From NCBI RefSeq assembly GCF_005863245.1, contig NZ_VBUT01000006.1, positions 310,001 through 374,000 on the forward strand: 64,000 nt of DNA. Direction: 5' to 3'. The DNA is from Nocardia cyriacigeorgica (GTDB taxonomy: Bacteria > Actinomycetota > Actinomycetes > Mycobacteriales > Mycobacteriaceae). Below are positions 43,027 through 51,168 of this stretch, in pieces. Both the position numbers and the translations under genes were made by a program. Numbering within the stretch: the stretch's first letter is position 1; each line of letters starts with the position of its first letter. The notes under the pieces are model-generated. The model did not search any database. It saw only the letters and a program-made list of their open reading frames with translations, and was not told the origin of the DNA.

Positions 43027-43710
43027 ATGGGAGACCAGCTCACCGAAGCCGACGGGGCCGACGCGCCGTCGATGGCGCGTACCTCGCTGCTGCGTGAGCT
43101 GCCCACCACCCAGCGCGGTCTGCGCACGCGTGCGGCGCTCGTCGCGGCGGCGCGGGAGGTGTTCGAACGCAACGGTTACCTCGAAACCCGGCTGATCGAC
43201 ATCACCCAGGCCGCCAACTGCTCCTCGGGCACCTTCTACACCTATTTCGCGAGCAAGGAAGAGATCTTCGCGGCGGTGCTCGAGGTGGCGCAGGAGGACA
43301 TGATGCACCCCGGCATGCCGCATGTGCCGGAGGACGACGATCCCGCCGCCATCGTCGAGGCGAGCAACCGCGCCTATTTCGAGGCCTACCAGCGCAATGC
43401 CAAGCTGATGGCGCTGCTGGAACAGGTCGCGAACATCGATTCCGAGTTCGCCGAACTGCGGCAGCGCCGCGCCGACGCCTTCATCCAGCGCAATGCCCGC
43501 AGCATCGCCGATCTGCAACGCCGCGGGCTCGCCGACGCCGCTCTCGACCCGCTGCTCGCCTCACGGGCGCTGTCGGGCATGGTCAGCAGGCTGGCGTTCG
43601 GTCATTTCGTCACCAGGGCCGACGATGCCCCCGCATCGTCGATGGAGGAGCTGACCTTCACCGCGACCCGCCTGTGGGTCAACGCGCTGCGCATTCCCAC
43701 CAAGTTCTAG
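43027..43710 (+). CDS. TetR-family regulator of the PKS locus
   Basis: A 227-residue repressor. After an N-terminal tail the helix-turn-helix reads TQRGLRTRAALVAAAREVFERNGYLETRLIDITQAANCSSGTFYTYFASKEEIFAAVLE (about residues 25-80). The ligand domain contains NRAYFEAYQRNAKLMALLEQVA, common in TetR proteins that bind fatty acyl or hydrophobic ligands. It follows the PKS operon by 55 bp and has its own promoter. It ends three bases before the convergent LLM gene. The longer frame upstream lacks conservation, so ATG 43027 is used. Confidence 0.9.
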   Translation: MGDQLTEADGADAPSMARTSLLRELPTTQRGLRTRAALVAAAREVFERNGYLETRLIDITQAANCSSGTFYTYFASKEEIFAAVLEVAQEDMMHPGMPHVPEDDDPAAIVEASNRAYFEAYQRNAKLMALLEQVANIDSEFAELRQRRADAFIQRNARSIADLQRRGLADAALDPLLASRALSGMVSRLAFGHFVTRADDAPASSMEELTFTATRLWVNALRIPTKF

Positions 43711-43713
43711 GCG

Positions 43714-44607
43714 TCAGCTCTCGGCCGGGCTGACGATGCGCGCCAGCTTCTCCGACAGGCGCTCCAGGTAGGCCACGACGTCGGCCTCCGATTTGTCGGG
43801 CAGCCCGTACAGCACGTCGGTCACTCCGCCGTCGGCCCATTCGGCCAGCCGCTCGGCGTCCGGTTTGATGTCGAGGGCCACCACCCGCGGCTGTCCCTGG
43901 CGGCCCGAATCGGTCCAGATCTTGCGCAGCAGGGCAAGCCGGTCGGAGATATCGGTTTCGCCGGGCGTGGTGATCCAGCCGTCGGCCGACTGAGCGATCC
44001 AGCGGAAGGTGCGTTCGGTGCCCGCCGCGCCGATCAGCACCGGCACGTCACCGCGCACCGGTTTCGGCCAAGCCCAGCTGGCCCCGAAATCGACGTAGTC
44101 GCCGTGATATTCGGCCTCCTCCTGCGACCACAGTGCGCGCATGGCCTCCAGGTATTCGCGCAGCACGGTGCGTCGCTTGTTCGGCGGCACGTGGTGATCG
44201 CTGAGTTCATCGGTGTTCCAGCCGAATCCGGCGCCGAGCACCACCCGGCCGCCGGAGAGATGGTCGAGCGAGGCGATGGTCTTGGCCAGGGTGATCGGAT
44301 CGTGTTCGACCGGAAGCGCCACGGCCGTGGACAGTTCGATGCGTTCGGTGACCGCCGCGGCCGTCGCCAGCGCCACCCACGGATCGAGGGTGCGCATATA
44401 GCGATCATCGGGCAGGGTTTCGTCGCCGGTCTGCGGGTGGGCGGCCTCGCGCTTGACCGGGATATGGGTGTGTTCGGGGACGTAGAAGGAGTGGAACCCG
44501 GTGGCCTCGGCCGCCTTGGCCGCGGCGGCCGGTGTGATGCCGCGGTCGCTGGTGAACAACACGATGCCGAAACGCAAGGCGTCGCCGAGGGAACCAGAGC
44601 CGGTCAT
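43714..44607 (-). CDS. LLM-class (luciferase-like) F420-dependent oxidoreductase
   Basis: A 297-residue TIM-barrel oxidoreductase. Visible family segments are FGIVLFTSDRGITPAAAAKAAEATGFHSFYVPEHTHIP, ALATAAAVTERIELSTAVALPVEHDPITLAKTIASLDHLSGGRVVLGAGFGWN and DVPVLIGAAGTERTFRWIAQSADGWITTPGE. The EHTHIP and GxGxGWN regions match the actinobacterial F420 subgroup. AAGGAG precedes the ATG. It converges on the PKS regulator and has no evident partner on its own strand. The substrate is unknown. Confidence 0.9.
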   Translation of the reverse strand: MTGSGSLGDALRFGIVLFTSDRGITPAAAAKAAEATGFHSFYVPEHTHIPVKREAAHPQTGDETLPDDRYMRTLDPWVALATAAAVTERIELSTAVALPVEHDPITLAKTIASLDHLSGGRVVLGAGFGWNTDELSDHHVPPNKRRTVLREYLEAMRALWSQEEAEYHGDYVDFGASWAWPKPVRGDVPVLIGAAGTERTFRWIAQSADGWITTPGETDISDRLALLRKIWTDSGRQGQPRVVALDIKPDAERLAEWADGGVTDVLYGLPDKSEADVVAYLERLSEKLARIVSPAES

Positions 44608-44804
44608 GTGTGCACTCCTTCGGATCCGCCGAGGGGATCGGCGCGGGGCTCCGTCACCGGCGGGGCGCGGAGTCGAGCGTCCAGACGTTCGTCAGTGTCT
44701 GGACAGGTGTTCGGAATACTAGCCAACGCCATGGACTCCAGCAAGAACGTGTTTCAGTTCGGTGGCTTGGCGCTGCTCGGGGCGGCGGTCGGTCGCACAT
44801 TCCG

Positions 44805-44840
44805 CTATAGTCGAAGTCGACTAAACGAACTCGACTATAG
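44805..44840 (+). promoter_or_regulatory. PadR operator cluster around TAGTCGA repeats
   Basis: TAGTCGA-AG-TCGACTA (44808-44823) is a perfect 16-bp inverted repeat. A further copy in TCGACTATAG (44831-44840) pairs with CTATAGTCGA (44805-44814) as a 10-bp outer repeat. The group ends against the Shine-Dalgarno of the PadR gene, so binding would block initiation. Confidence 0.7.
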
Positions 44841-44848
44841 GAGTGCTG

Positions 44849-45463
44849 GTGAGCCGGGAACCACGTGCGCTGCGTACGCCGCTGACGTTGGCGGTGCTGA
44901 CCTTGCTCGCCGAGCGGCCACGCCACCCCTACGAAATGAAAGTCGCCCTCCGTGAACGGCATATCGAGGAGGTGGTGAAGCTGCGTGGCGGATCGCTCTA
45001 CGACGCCATTGCGCGGCTCGAACGCGCGGAACTGGTGCGGCAGGTGGGCACGGCGCGGGCGGGGGCGCGACCCGAGCGCACGGTGTACGAGATCACCGAG
45101 GCCGGCCGGGTGCTGCTGCGTGAGTTGCTGGAAGAGATGCTCACCGAGCCGGTGAACGAGTACCCGCGTTTCGTCGCCGCGCTGGCGCATCTGCCCGCAC
45201 TCGATCGCGAATCGGCCGCCCGGATGCTGCGCCTGCGCGCCGAGCGCCTACGCGAAGACCAGGCCGACACCGCCCGGATGCTGGCCGAGCACGCCGACGG
45301 CCTCCCGCGAGCGGTGCTGCTGGAAGCGGAGTTCCAGCAGCATCAGCGAGCCGCCGAGATCGACTGGCTCGACGGTGTCGCACACGACATCGACCACGGA
45401 TTGTCGTGGCCGGACAACGATTTTCCCGCAGGAAGTAACCAGGAGAACAACCATGACCAGTGA
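44849..45463 (+). CDS. PadR-family transcriptional regulator
   Basis: A 204-residue regulator. The PadR domain occupies residues 1-85 (TPLTLAVLTLLAERPRHPYEMKVALRERHI, GGSLYDAIARLERAELVRQV, RTVYEITEAGRVLLRELLEEML). The rest is helical and probably dimerises. AGGAG (44839-44843) five bases before GTG 44849 fixes the start; the GTG at 44843 overlaps the ribosome site. The gene overlaps the following nitroreductase-like gene by 11 bases, indicating one operon. Confidence 0.9.
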   Translation: MSREPRALRTPLTLAVLTLLAERPRHPYEMKVALRERHIEEVVKLRGGSLYDAIARLERAELVRQVGTARAGARPERTVYEITEAGRVLLRELLEEMLTEPVNEYPRFVAALAHLPALDRESAARMLRLRAERLREDQADTARMLAEHADGLPRAVLLEAEFQQHQRAAEIDWLDGVAHDIDHGLSWPDNDFPAGSNQENNHDQ

Positions 45464-45917
45464 CAACGAGCGCATGCGGCGCCGGCTCAAGCCGTTCAAC
45501 CGGGTGGTGATCGCGCTACAGGCCCTCGGCCTCGCGGTCGGCACCATGCGGGTGCTGTCGGTGCCCGGCCGCAAGAGCGGAACCCTGCGCACCACGCCGG
45601 TCTCGCCGCTGACCGTCGACGGCATCACCTACGTCGTCGGCGGCTTCGACGATGCCGACTGGGTACGCAACGCCCGGGCGGCGGGTTGGGGCGTGCTCGC
45701 CAAAGGCCGTCGCAAACAACGGGTTTCGCTGACCGAACTGCCGGTCCCCGAACGCGAGCCGATCCTGCGGGCCTTCCCCGAGAAGGTGCCGCACGGCGTG
45801 CGGTTCATGCTGAACTCCGGCGCAGTCGAATCAGCCGACCCCGAGGCGTTCGCCGCGGCTGCCCCGCGCTGTCCGGTCTTCCGGGTCGAACCGGCGCGCG
45901 CGGCCGCCGGCTCGTAG
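45453..45917 (+). CDS. DDN-like deazaflavin (F420)-dependent nitroreductase family protein
   Basis: A 154-residue split-barrel protein of the DUF385/DDN family. The typical sequence is FNRVVIALQALGLAVGTMRVLSVPGRKSGTLRTTPVSPLTVDGITYVVGGFDDADWVRNARAAGWG, which contains the GRKSG-type cofactor loop. Members use reduced F420 to reduce quinones or nitro compounds; the substrate is unknown here. AGGAGAACAACC precedes the ATG. It is coupled to the PadR regulator, which probably controls it. A hairpin overlapping the stop codon ends the operon. Confidence 0.88.
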   Translation: MTSDNERMRRRLKPFNRVVIALQALGLAVGTMRVLSVPGRKSGTLRTTPVSPLTVDGITYVVGGFDDADWVRNARAAGWGVLAKGRRKQRVSLTELPVPEREPILRAFPEKVPHGVRFMLNSGAVESADPEAFAAAAPRCPVFRVEPARAAAGS

Positions 45918-45924
45918 CCGGCGG
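45904..45924. terminator. Hairpin at convergent DDN / methyltransferase junction
   Basis: CCGCCGGCT (45904-45912) and AGCCGGCGG (45916-45924) form a perfect 9-bp stem with a CGT loop. It overlaps the DDN stop codon and ends three bases before the convergent gene's stop. Confidence 0.65.
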
Positions 45925-45926
45925 TA

Positions 45927-46943
45927 CTACGCGACCACGCATTCGATGACGAGATGGCCGATTCGTGTCGGGTGCACGCCGGCCACCGACAGTCCGGCCG
46001 CGGCGGCCAGCGCCGTGTAGGACTCGATGCTGCGTTCGCGGCCACCGGAGATCAGCAGCATGCGCAGATTCATCTCGGCGAACGACGCCGGATCGCCGGT
46101 GGAGTCGTAGCCTTCGATGATCACCACACGCCCGTCGGGCGCGGCGGCGTCGGCGCACCGGCGCAGGATGGCGGCGGCCTGCTCGTCGTCCCAGTCGTGG
46201 ATCACCCGGCACAGCACGTAGACATCGCCGCCGGTGGGCAACGGGTCGAAGAAGCTCTGTGCGGCGATTTCGCAGCGCCCGTCCAGGCTGCGGGCGGCGA
46301 GGTAGTGCCTGCCGCGTTCGACGGTCTCGGGCAGATCGACGAGGGTGCCGCGGGCCTGCGGATGTGCCTCGAGCACCTGGGCCAGCAGGGTTCCGGTGCC
46401 GCCGCCGACATCGACGATATGCCGGGCGCCGGACCAGTCGTAGCCGTCGGCCTCGTCGGCGAGTCGTCCGGAGGCCATCGCTTCGTCGAATGCGGCGCTC
46501 ATCGCCGGATGGGTGTCCAGGTATTCCCAGAACGGCGCACCGAAGACCTTCTCCCACGCGGGTTTTCCGGTGCGGACCGTGTGCATCAGCCCGGTGAACA
46601 CCAGGTCCATCGGCCCGAAGAATCCGTCCAGATCGAGGTGTCCGCGCATCCGGGACGGATGATCCGAGCGCAGCAGCGCGGCGATCTCGTTGTCGCCGAA
46701 CGTGCCCGGGCCCGGCTCGCTGAACACGCCGTGACAGACCAGGTGCCGCAGCAGCCTGCCGAGCGCGTCGGCGTCGGTGTTCGAGCGCTGCGCGAGCTCG
46801 TCGACCGGCAGCGGACCGTCCGCCACGAAGTCGGCGATGCGCAACGTCGCGGCGACCCGCATCGCCATCGGGGTCGCCAGATCGATCAGCGGGCCGAGTG
46901 TCTTCCATGCGTCGGGAACGATAGTGTCGCTGGTCTCTGCCAT
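45927..46943 (-). CDS. SAM-dependent O-methyltransferase (family 2, plant-COMT type)
   Basis: A 338-residue methyltransferase. An N-terminal dimerisation/winged-helix part (PMAMRVAATLRIADFVADGPLPVDELAQRS...LGRLLRHLVCHGVF) is followed by the SAM site HIVDVGGGTGTLLAQVLEAHPQARGTLVDLPETV, LCRVIHDWDDEQAAAILRRC (His/Asp of the catalytic region) and VVIIEGYD. Relatives methylate phenolic hydroxyls in antibiotic pathways. AGGAG seven bases upstream decides ATG 46943 over GTG 46949. No biosynthetic partner lies next to it. Confidence 0.9.
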   Translation of the reverse strand: MAETSDTIVPDAWKTLGPLIDLATPMAMRVAATLRIADFVADGPLPVDELAQRSNTDADALGRLLRHLVCHGVFSEPGPGTFGDNEIAALLRSDHPSRMRGHLDLDGFFGPMDLVFTGLMHTVRTGKPAWEKVFGAPFWEYLDTHPAMSAAFDEAMASGRLADEADGYDWSGARHIVDVGGGTGTLLAQVLEAHPQARGTLVDLPETVERGRHYLAARSLDGRCEIAAQSFFDPLPTGGDVYVLCRVIHDWDDEQAAAILRRCADAAAPDGRVVIIEGYDSTGDPASFAEMNLRMLLISGGRERSIESYTALAAAAGLSVAGVHPTRIGHLVIECVVA

Positions 46944-47185
46944 GAGCACTCCTGCGATCGTCGGTGTGAGCTCTCGCCTGCCCTGTTCGCCGGAGGCCAG
47001 TGTCGCAACCGCCCTGCGGGGGAAGCAACCATCGAGCCGGACGGCGCGGTGCGCCGATCACCAGGCGACGAGATCGCGACCGCCGACGGTGAGCACCGGA
47101 GTCGGGCACGTACCGAGCCTCGACGAGACCGCCGGGGACGAGCGCGCCCCCCTCGGGAACACCATGGTTGCGATCCGCGATCGCG

Positions 47186-48136
47186 TCAGCAGCGCTGTGA
47201 CGCCGGCCGGTCGACGGCGACAGCGGTGTACGAGGTCGTCGCCGTCGGTGGGGTGGTGAATCGTGCGTTCGGCAGATACAGCCGGTCGCCGAAGGCCGCG
47301 ACGGTCGTCGGCACATCCCAGCGCCGGTCGGTGATCCGGCATACGACACGGCCGGTCGTTGCCGTGCGCTCCAGCGCGATCACCGCGACCGTGTTCAGCC
47401 GGTTCTGCACCGCGAGCAAGGTGCCGTCGTGCCACAGCAAACCGTCTCCACCCGGCACCGACTCGACGCCCAGATCGATCCGCTGGGCCAGGCCCGATGC
47501 CGGATCGACGCGGAACAGCTGCCCGGTGGCCGACTGCACGACGACCAACGCCGCACCATCGGGGGTGCGCACGATGCCGTTGGCGTTGATCGCCCCGCGC
47601 GCATACCGGATGTCCCCGGTCAGCGGGAGACGGACCACTGCGTTCGGGGTAGGTAGCGCACCGTCGCGGCCGATCGGCAGGTGGTACAGCACCTGCGTCC
47701 GGGAATCGGTGAACCACGCACCGGTCGGTGTGAGCGTCACGTCGTTGACGAATGTGTCGGGCACCGTGCCGAGCTGGTAGGTCGCCAGCACCGCACCCGT
47801 CTCCGCATCGACCACCCGGGCGGTGCCCGCGGTACCGCCGGCGACGAACAGCCGCCCCCGCGGGTCGAGCGCCAGTCCCAGCGCCGGGGTTCCCGGACCG
47901 GGGCTGAATATGGCGCCTCGTCCGGTCGTCAGGTCGGCGCGATAGAGCGATCCGTCGGCGCGCGATCCGAAGTAGGCCACCGGCAGCGCACCGATCGCGA
48001 TTCCCTCGGGCTGGAAACCGGCGGGCAGGGTGATCGTGGCCGGCAACTGCGCGGGCTGCGCCGACGCCGACGCGGGCATGAGCCCCGCCGTCGCCAGGCA
48101 GGCCGACACGAGCGCGGTGTAGCGGGCCCAGTTCAT
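47186..48136 (-). CDS. Secreted SMP-30/gluconolactonase-like beta-propeller protein
   Basis: A 316-residue exported protein. A Sec signal peptide is visible (NWARYTALVSACLATAGLMPASASA, cleavage probably after ASA). The mature part shows repeated beta-propeller strands such as GFQPEGIAIG, LGLALDPRGRLFVAGG, FVNDVTLTPTGAWFTDS, INANGIVRTPDGAALVV and GGDGLLWHDGTLLAVQN, the Asp/Asn pattern of SMP-30-type lactonases. Upstream GTG 48157 would add VFRLRKA and give a more basic signal n-region, so it may be the real start. The substrate is unknown. Confidence 0.8.
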   Translation of the reverse strand: MNWARYTALVSACLATAGLMPASASAQPAQLPATITLPAGFQPEGIAIGALPVAYFGSRADGSLYRADLTTGRGAIFSPGPGTPALGLALDPRGRLFVAGGTAGTARVVDAETGAVLATYQLGTVPDTFVNDVTLTPTGAWFTDSRTQVLYHLPIGRDGALPTPNAVVRLPLTGDIRYARGAINANGIVRTPDGAALVVVQSATGQLFRVDPASGLAQRIDLGVESVPGGDGLLWHDGTLLAVQNRLNTVAVIALERTATTGRVVCRITDRRWDVPTTVAAFGDRLYLPNARFTTPPTATTSYTAVAVDRPASQRC

Positions 48137-48299
48137 GGCTTTGCGGAGCCGGAACACGTGCCTTGTGCCGGTGGAACATTCGTCCGGCGGGTTGCACGAG
48201 GGGACGGCCGATCCGATTCCTCCCCGGCCAGTGGCGGCGGGCGCCGCGCGGAACATCCGCCCGCTCGCTGTGCCGCCCGCCGCCGCACCGGCCGCGCGT

Positions 48300-48932
48300 T
48301 TAGTAACCGACGGTGAAATGCCGGACATCACTGCGGTTTTCGAGCTCATCGAGCACTGCCACGGCGAAGTCCTCGGCCGATATCCGGGACGCGCCATCGG
48401 CTTCGGTGAGCAGGGTGGTGGTGCCACGGCGGTACTGCCCAGTGCGGGTACCTGGTTCCAGCAGCGCGGGCGGGCTCAGATAGGTCCAGTCCGCGCGATG
48501 CGCGCGGCAGGCCTCGAGTTGCGCGACGCTGGCGGCGGCGATCGGGCGGATATGGGCGGGCACATAATCGGTGTCGTCGAGGACGATCCGATCCGGCTGC
48601 CCCGGCACCCGCAGCGGCGCTGCGCCGCCGACCACGAGGATTCGGGTGCCTGCCATCTCGGCCGCATCGAACAGCGCGGTCGTCGTCGCGGTGACGGTGT
48701 GCTCTTGGCCGGGAGCGGGACGGGTTGCCGCGACGACGGCGTCGGCTCCGGCGAAGAAGCCGCTCATCAGCTCGCGGTCACTCGCCTCACCGGAAACGGC
48801 CACCGCGCCGGGTGGCATCGTGACCTGCCGCGGTGTGCGGAAGACGGCGACGACGTCATGGCCGCGGCGCGCGGCTTCGGCGACGATCCGGGAGCCGGCC
48901 ATTCCGGCGGCTCCGACGACGGTGATCTTCAT
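48300..48932 (-). CDS. NAD(P)-binding (SDR-like, NmrA-type) epimerase/reductase family protein
   Basis: A 210-residue Rossmann protein. The dinucleotide motif GAAGMAGSRIVAEAARRGHDVVAVFR starts at residue 8. Later segments include ADAVVAATRPAPG, ILVVGGAAPLRVP, DWTYLSPPALLEPGTRTG and ISAEDFAVAVLDELE, close to the YwnB/BVR-B group. It lacks the SDR YxxxK pair, so it may bind rather than reduce. AAAGGGA precedes the ATG, which overlaps the stop of the EamA gene. The pair is probably one transcript under the divergent LysR regulator. Confidence 0.87.
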   Translation of the reverse strand: MKITVVGAAGMAGSRIVAEAARRGHDVVAVFRTPRQVTMPPGAVAVSGEASDRELMSGFFAGADAVVAATRPAPGQEHTVTATTTALFDAAEMAGTRILVVGGAAPLRVPGQPDRIVLDDTDYVPAHIRPIAAASVAQLEACRAHRADWTYLSPPALLEPGTRTGQYRRGTTTLLTEADGASRISAEDFAVAVLDELENRSDVRHFTVGY

Positions 48933-49885
48933 CGAGATATCCCTTTCGGTGGCAACGGTGCAACAGCGGAGGTGGGCGCGGGCAGCTGGCCCGCGACGAT
49001 GGCGGCGAGCGCCAGCGCGAAACCAGTCAGCTGGACCGGGCCGAGGGTCTGTCCGAGCAGCACGGCCCCGAGAATCGCCGCCACCAGCGGCGACAGCAGC
49101 ACCAGCACGGCCACCGACGCGACCGGCAGGGTGGCGATGCCGCGGAACCAGACGACATAGGCGAACAGGCCGCCCACCAGACCCATCCACAGGTATCCGA
49201 GACTCGCGTTCGTATCGATCGCGGGCGGTGCGCCTGCCAGCAGGAAGGTGAGCGGTAGCAGGAACAGCCCGCCGGAGGTGAGCAGCCAGCCGGCGAACGT
49301 CGCCGGCCCGGCCTCGGGTGGGCGGCCCCACCGTTTGGTGAGCGTCAGGGCCAGCGCCATCGACGCCGCACTCCCCACCCCGGCCACCACGCCGACGCCG
49401 TCGAGCCCGGCGTCCGGGCCGATCACCACCAGACCGACACCGAGCACACCGATCACCCCCCACCCCAGCCGCCACATCGACAGGCGCTCGCGCAGCACCG
49501 GCACGGCAAGCACCGCGACGGCCAGTGGTTGGGCGGCCGCCAAGGTCGCCGCGACGCCGCCCGGCAGATGCTCGGCCGACAGGAACAGCAACGGGAACGG
49601 CACGCCGATGTAGAGCACACCGAGCGCGACCACCTTCCACCACCACATCCCGCGCGGCAGCATCCGCGTGAACGCGAGCGCGATCAGGCCCGCGGGCAGC
49701 GCGCGCAGCAATCCCGCGAACACCGGATGACCCGGCGGCAGGAGTTCGGTGGTGACCACGTAGGTGGTGCCCCAGGTGATCGGCGTGAGTGCCGTCAGCG
49801 CGGTGAGCGGCAGATTCCCGTAACCGGACGCGGTGCCGGTCGGGGCGGGAACCAGTTCCGCTGCTGAACTTTTCATGGTCACCAT
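48929..49885 (-). CDS. EamA/DMT-family transporter
   Basis: A 318-residue inner-membrane exporter with ten hydrophobic helices in two EamA repeats. Visible segments are PITWGTTYVVTTELLPPGHPVFAGLLRALPAGL, FLSAEHLPGGVAATLAAAQPLAVAVLAVPVL and YLWMGLVGGLFAYVVWFRGIATLPVASVAVLVLLSPLVAAILGAVLLGQ, typical of RhaT/YdcZ-like metabolite exporters. ATG 49885 is followed by other possible starts (MKSSAAEL at 49876). It is divergent from a LysR gene with a perfect palindrome at that gene's start codon. The exported compound is unknown. Confidence 0.88.
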   Translation of the reverse strand: MVTMKSSAAELVPAPTGTASGYGNLPLTALTALTPITWGTTYVVTTELLPPGHPVFAGLLRALPAGLIALAFTRMLPRGMWWWKVVALGVLYIGVPFPLLFLSAEHLPGGVAATLAAAQPLAVAVLAVPVLRERLSMWRLGWGVIGVLGVGLVVIGPDAGLDGVGVVAGVGSAASMALALTLTKRWGRPPEAGPATFAGWLLTSGGLFLLPLTFLLAGAPPAIDTNASLGYLWMGLVGGLFAYVVWFRGIATLPVASVAVLVLLSPLVAAILGAVLLGQTLGPVQLTGFALALAAIVAGQLPAPTSAVAPLPPKGISR

Positions 49886-49932
49886 CCCACCCCGAAACGA
49901 TCAATGAATCCAACACATGTTTGTCACCGCAA

Positions 49933-49951
49933 CAATCGTGACTCACGATTG
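49933..49951. promoter_or_regulatory. LysR operator (CAATCGTGA-C-TCACGATTG)
   Basis: A perfect 9-1-9 inverted repeat ends four bases before the LysR ATG. It is the natural autoregulatory site, and it lies 47 bases upstream of the divergent EamA start. A CGATCAATGAAT half-site near 49897-49908 may be the activation site. Confidence 0.72.
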
Positions 49952-49955
49952 ATGG

Positions 49956-50864
49956 ATGGAGCTGCAACAGATGCGCTATGTGCTGGCCGTCGCCGAGACG
50001 AACAGCTTCACCCGGGCCGCCGAACGCTGCCTGGTCGTGCAATCGGCCCTCAGCCACCAGATCGCGCGCCTGGAACGCGAACTCGGCGCGCGCCTGTTCG
50101 ACCGCACCAGCCGCCGGGTGCGGCTGACCCCGGCCGGGGAAGCGTTTCTGCCTGCCGCCCGGCAGTGCCTGGACGCCGCCGAGCGCGCAGCCGCCGAGGT
50201 CGCCGCGGCGGTCGGGGAGATCCGCGGCCGCCTCGCCGTCGGATTGATCCCGTCCGTCGCCGCCGTCGATGTGCCCGCCGCATTGCGCGAGTTCCGCCGC
50301 CGCTACCCCCACGTCCGGATCAATCTGCGGGTCGGCGCGAGTGAAGGCCTGGCCGAACGGGTCGAACAGGGCGCGCTCGACGTGGCGTTCCTCGGGCTGC
50401 CACCGGCCACCCGCCCGCGCGGGGTCACCGCCCACGAACTGGCCCGTGACCGGCTCGTCGCCGTCGTCTCGCCGGAGCATCCGCTCGCCGGTACCGCCTC
50501 GGTCGACCTGCGCAGATTGTCGTCGGAGGTGTTCGTCGACCTACCACCCGGGACCGCCGGACGGGCGCAGTCGGATGTGGCGTTCGCCGCCGCGGGCCTG
50601 GACCGTGACGTCGCCTTCGAGGTCACCTCCGCCGAATACATCGCCCGCCTGGTCAGCCAGGACCTGTGCATCGCCATGCTGCCCGCGCTGTGGGTGCCGC
50701 AGCTGACCAGCGTGGTCACCGTCGAGGTCACCGATGCGCCCACCCGCGTCGAGTACGTCATCTGGAGCCGGACCACCCGCACCCCGGCGGCAGGCGCGTT
50801 CCTCGACATCATCGGTATCCCGGCCGAGCCGGTCGCGCGGTCGTCGACGGCGCAGCACGACTGA
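49956..50864 (+). CDS. LysR-family transcriptional regulator
   Basis: A 302-residue regulator. The N-terminal winged helix-turn-helix is MELQQMRYVLAVAETNSFTRAAERCLVVQSALSHQIARLERELGARLFDRTSRRVRLTPAGEAFL. The periplasmic-binding-like effector domain spans about 90-295 (IRGRLAVGLIPSVAAVDVPAALREFRRRYPHVRINLRVG). The divergent EamA-reductase operon is its likely target. The palindrome touching its start codon suggests autorepression. Effector unknown. Confidence 0.93.
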   Translation: MELQQMRYVLAVAETNSFTRAAERCLVVQSALSHQIARLERELGARLFDRTSRRVRLTPAGEAFLPAARQCLDAAERAAAEVAAAVGEIRGRLAVGLIPSVAAVDVPAALREFRRRYPHVRINLRVGASEGLAERVEQGALDVAFLGLPPATRPRGVTAHELARDRLVAVVSPEHPLAGTASVDLRRLSSEVFVDLPPGTAGRAQSDVAFAAAGLDRDVAFEVTSAEYIARLVSQDLCIAMLPALWVPQLTSVVTVEVTDAPTRVEYVIWSRTTRTPAAGAFLDIIGIPAEPVARSSTAQHD

Positions 50865-51168
50865 GCCAGGCGCCGCCGCGCACCCCCGGCCTGCGCTGAC
50901 TGCCGGCGCAACCGCGGCATCTGTCGCACCGAGGCTCTCGCCCGGGTTCGCCGGCGAATCCTCGACGCTGTGTGTCCGGCCTGCTCACGGCCGCCGGCCT
51001 TGATCTCGGCCGCACCGGGCGGCGGACTCATCGCGTATGCCCGAGCCTGCCAGCGGATCCCGGCGGCGTCGACCGGGGTGTCCTGAGCGCGCCGCGGCCG
51101 TCCGGCATCCACAATGAGCACGACCGGTGCGCTGTCGCCGGTGCATCCGCGAAGAGCGAGGACGTGGC
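50865..51168. other. 304-bp region without a convincing gene
   Basis: This gap separates the LysR gene from the next membrane-protein gene on the same strand. I see no palindrome, RNA gene or protein-like frame. The promoter of the gene at 51169 must lie in the right half. Confidence 0.45.
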
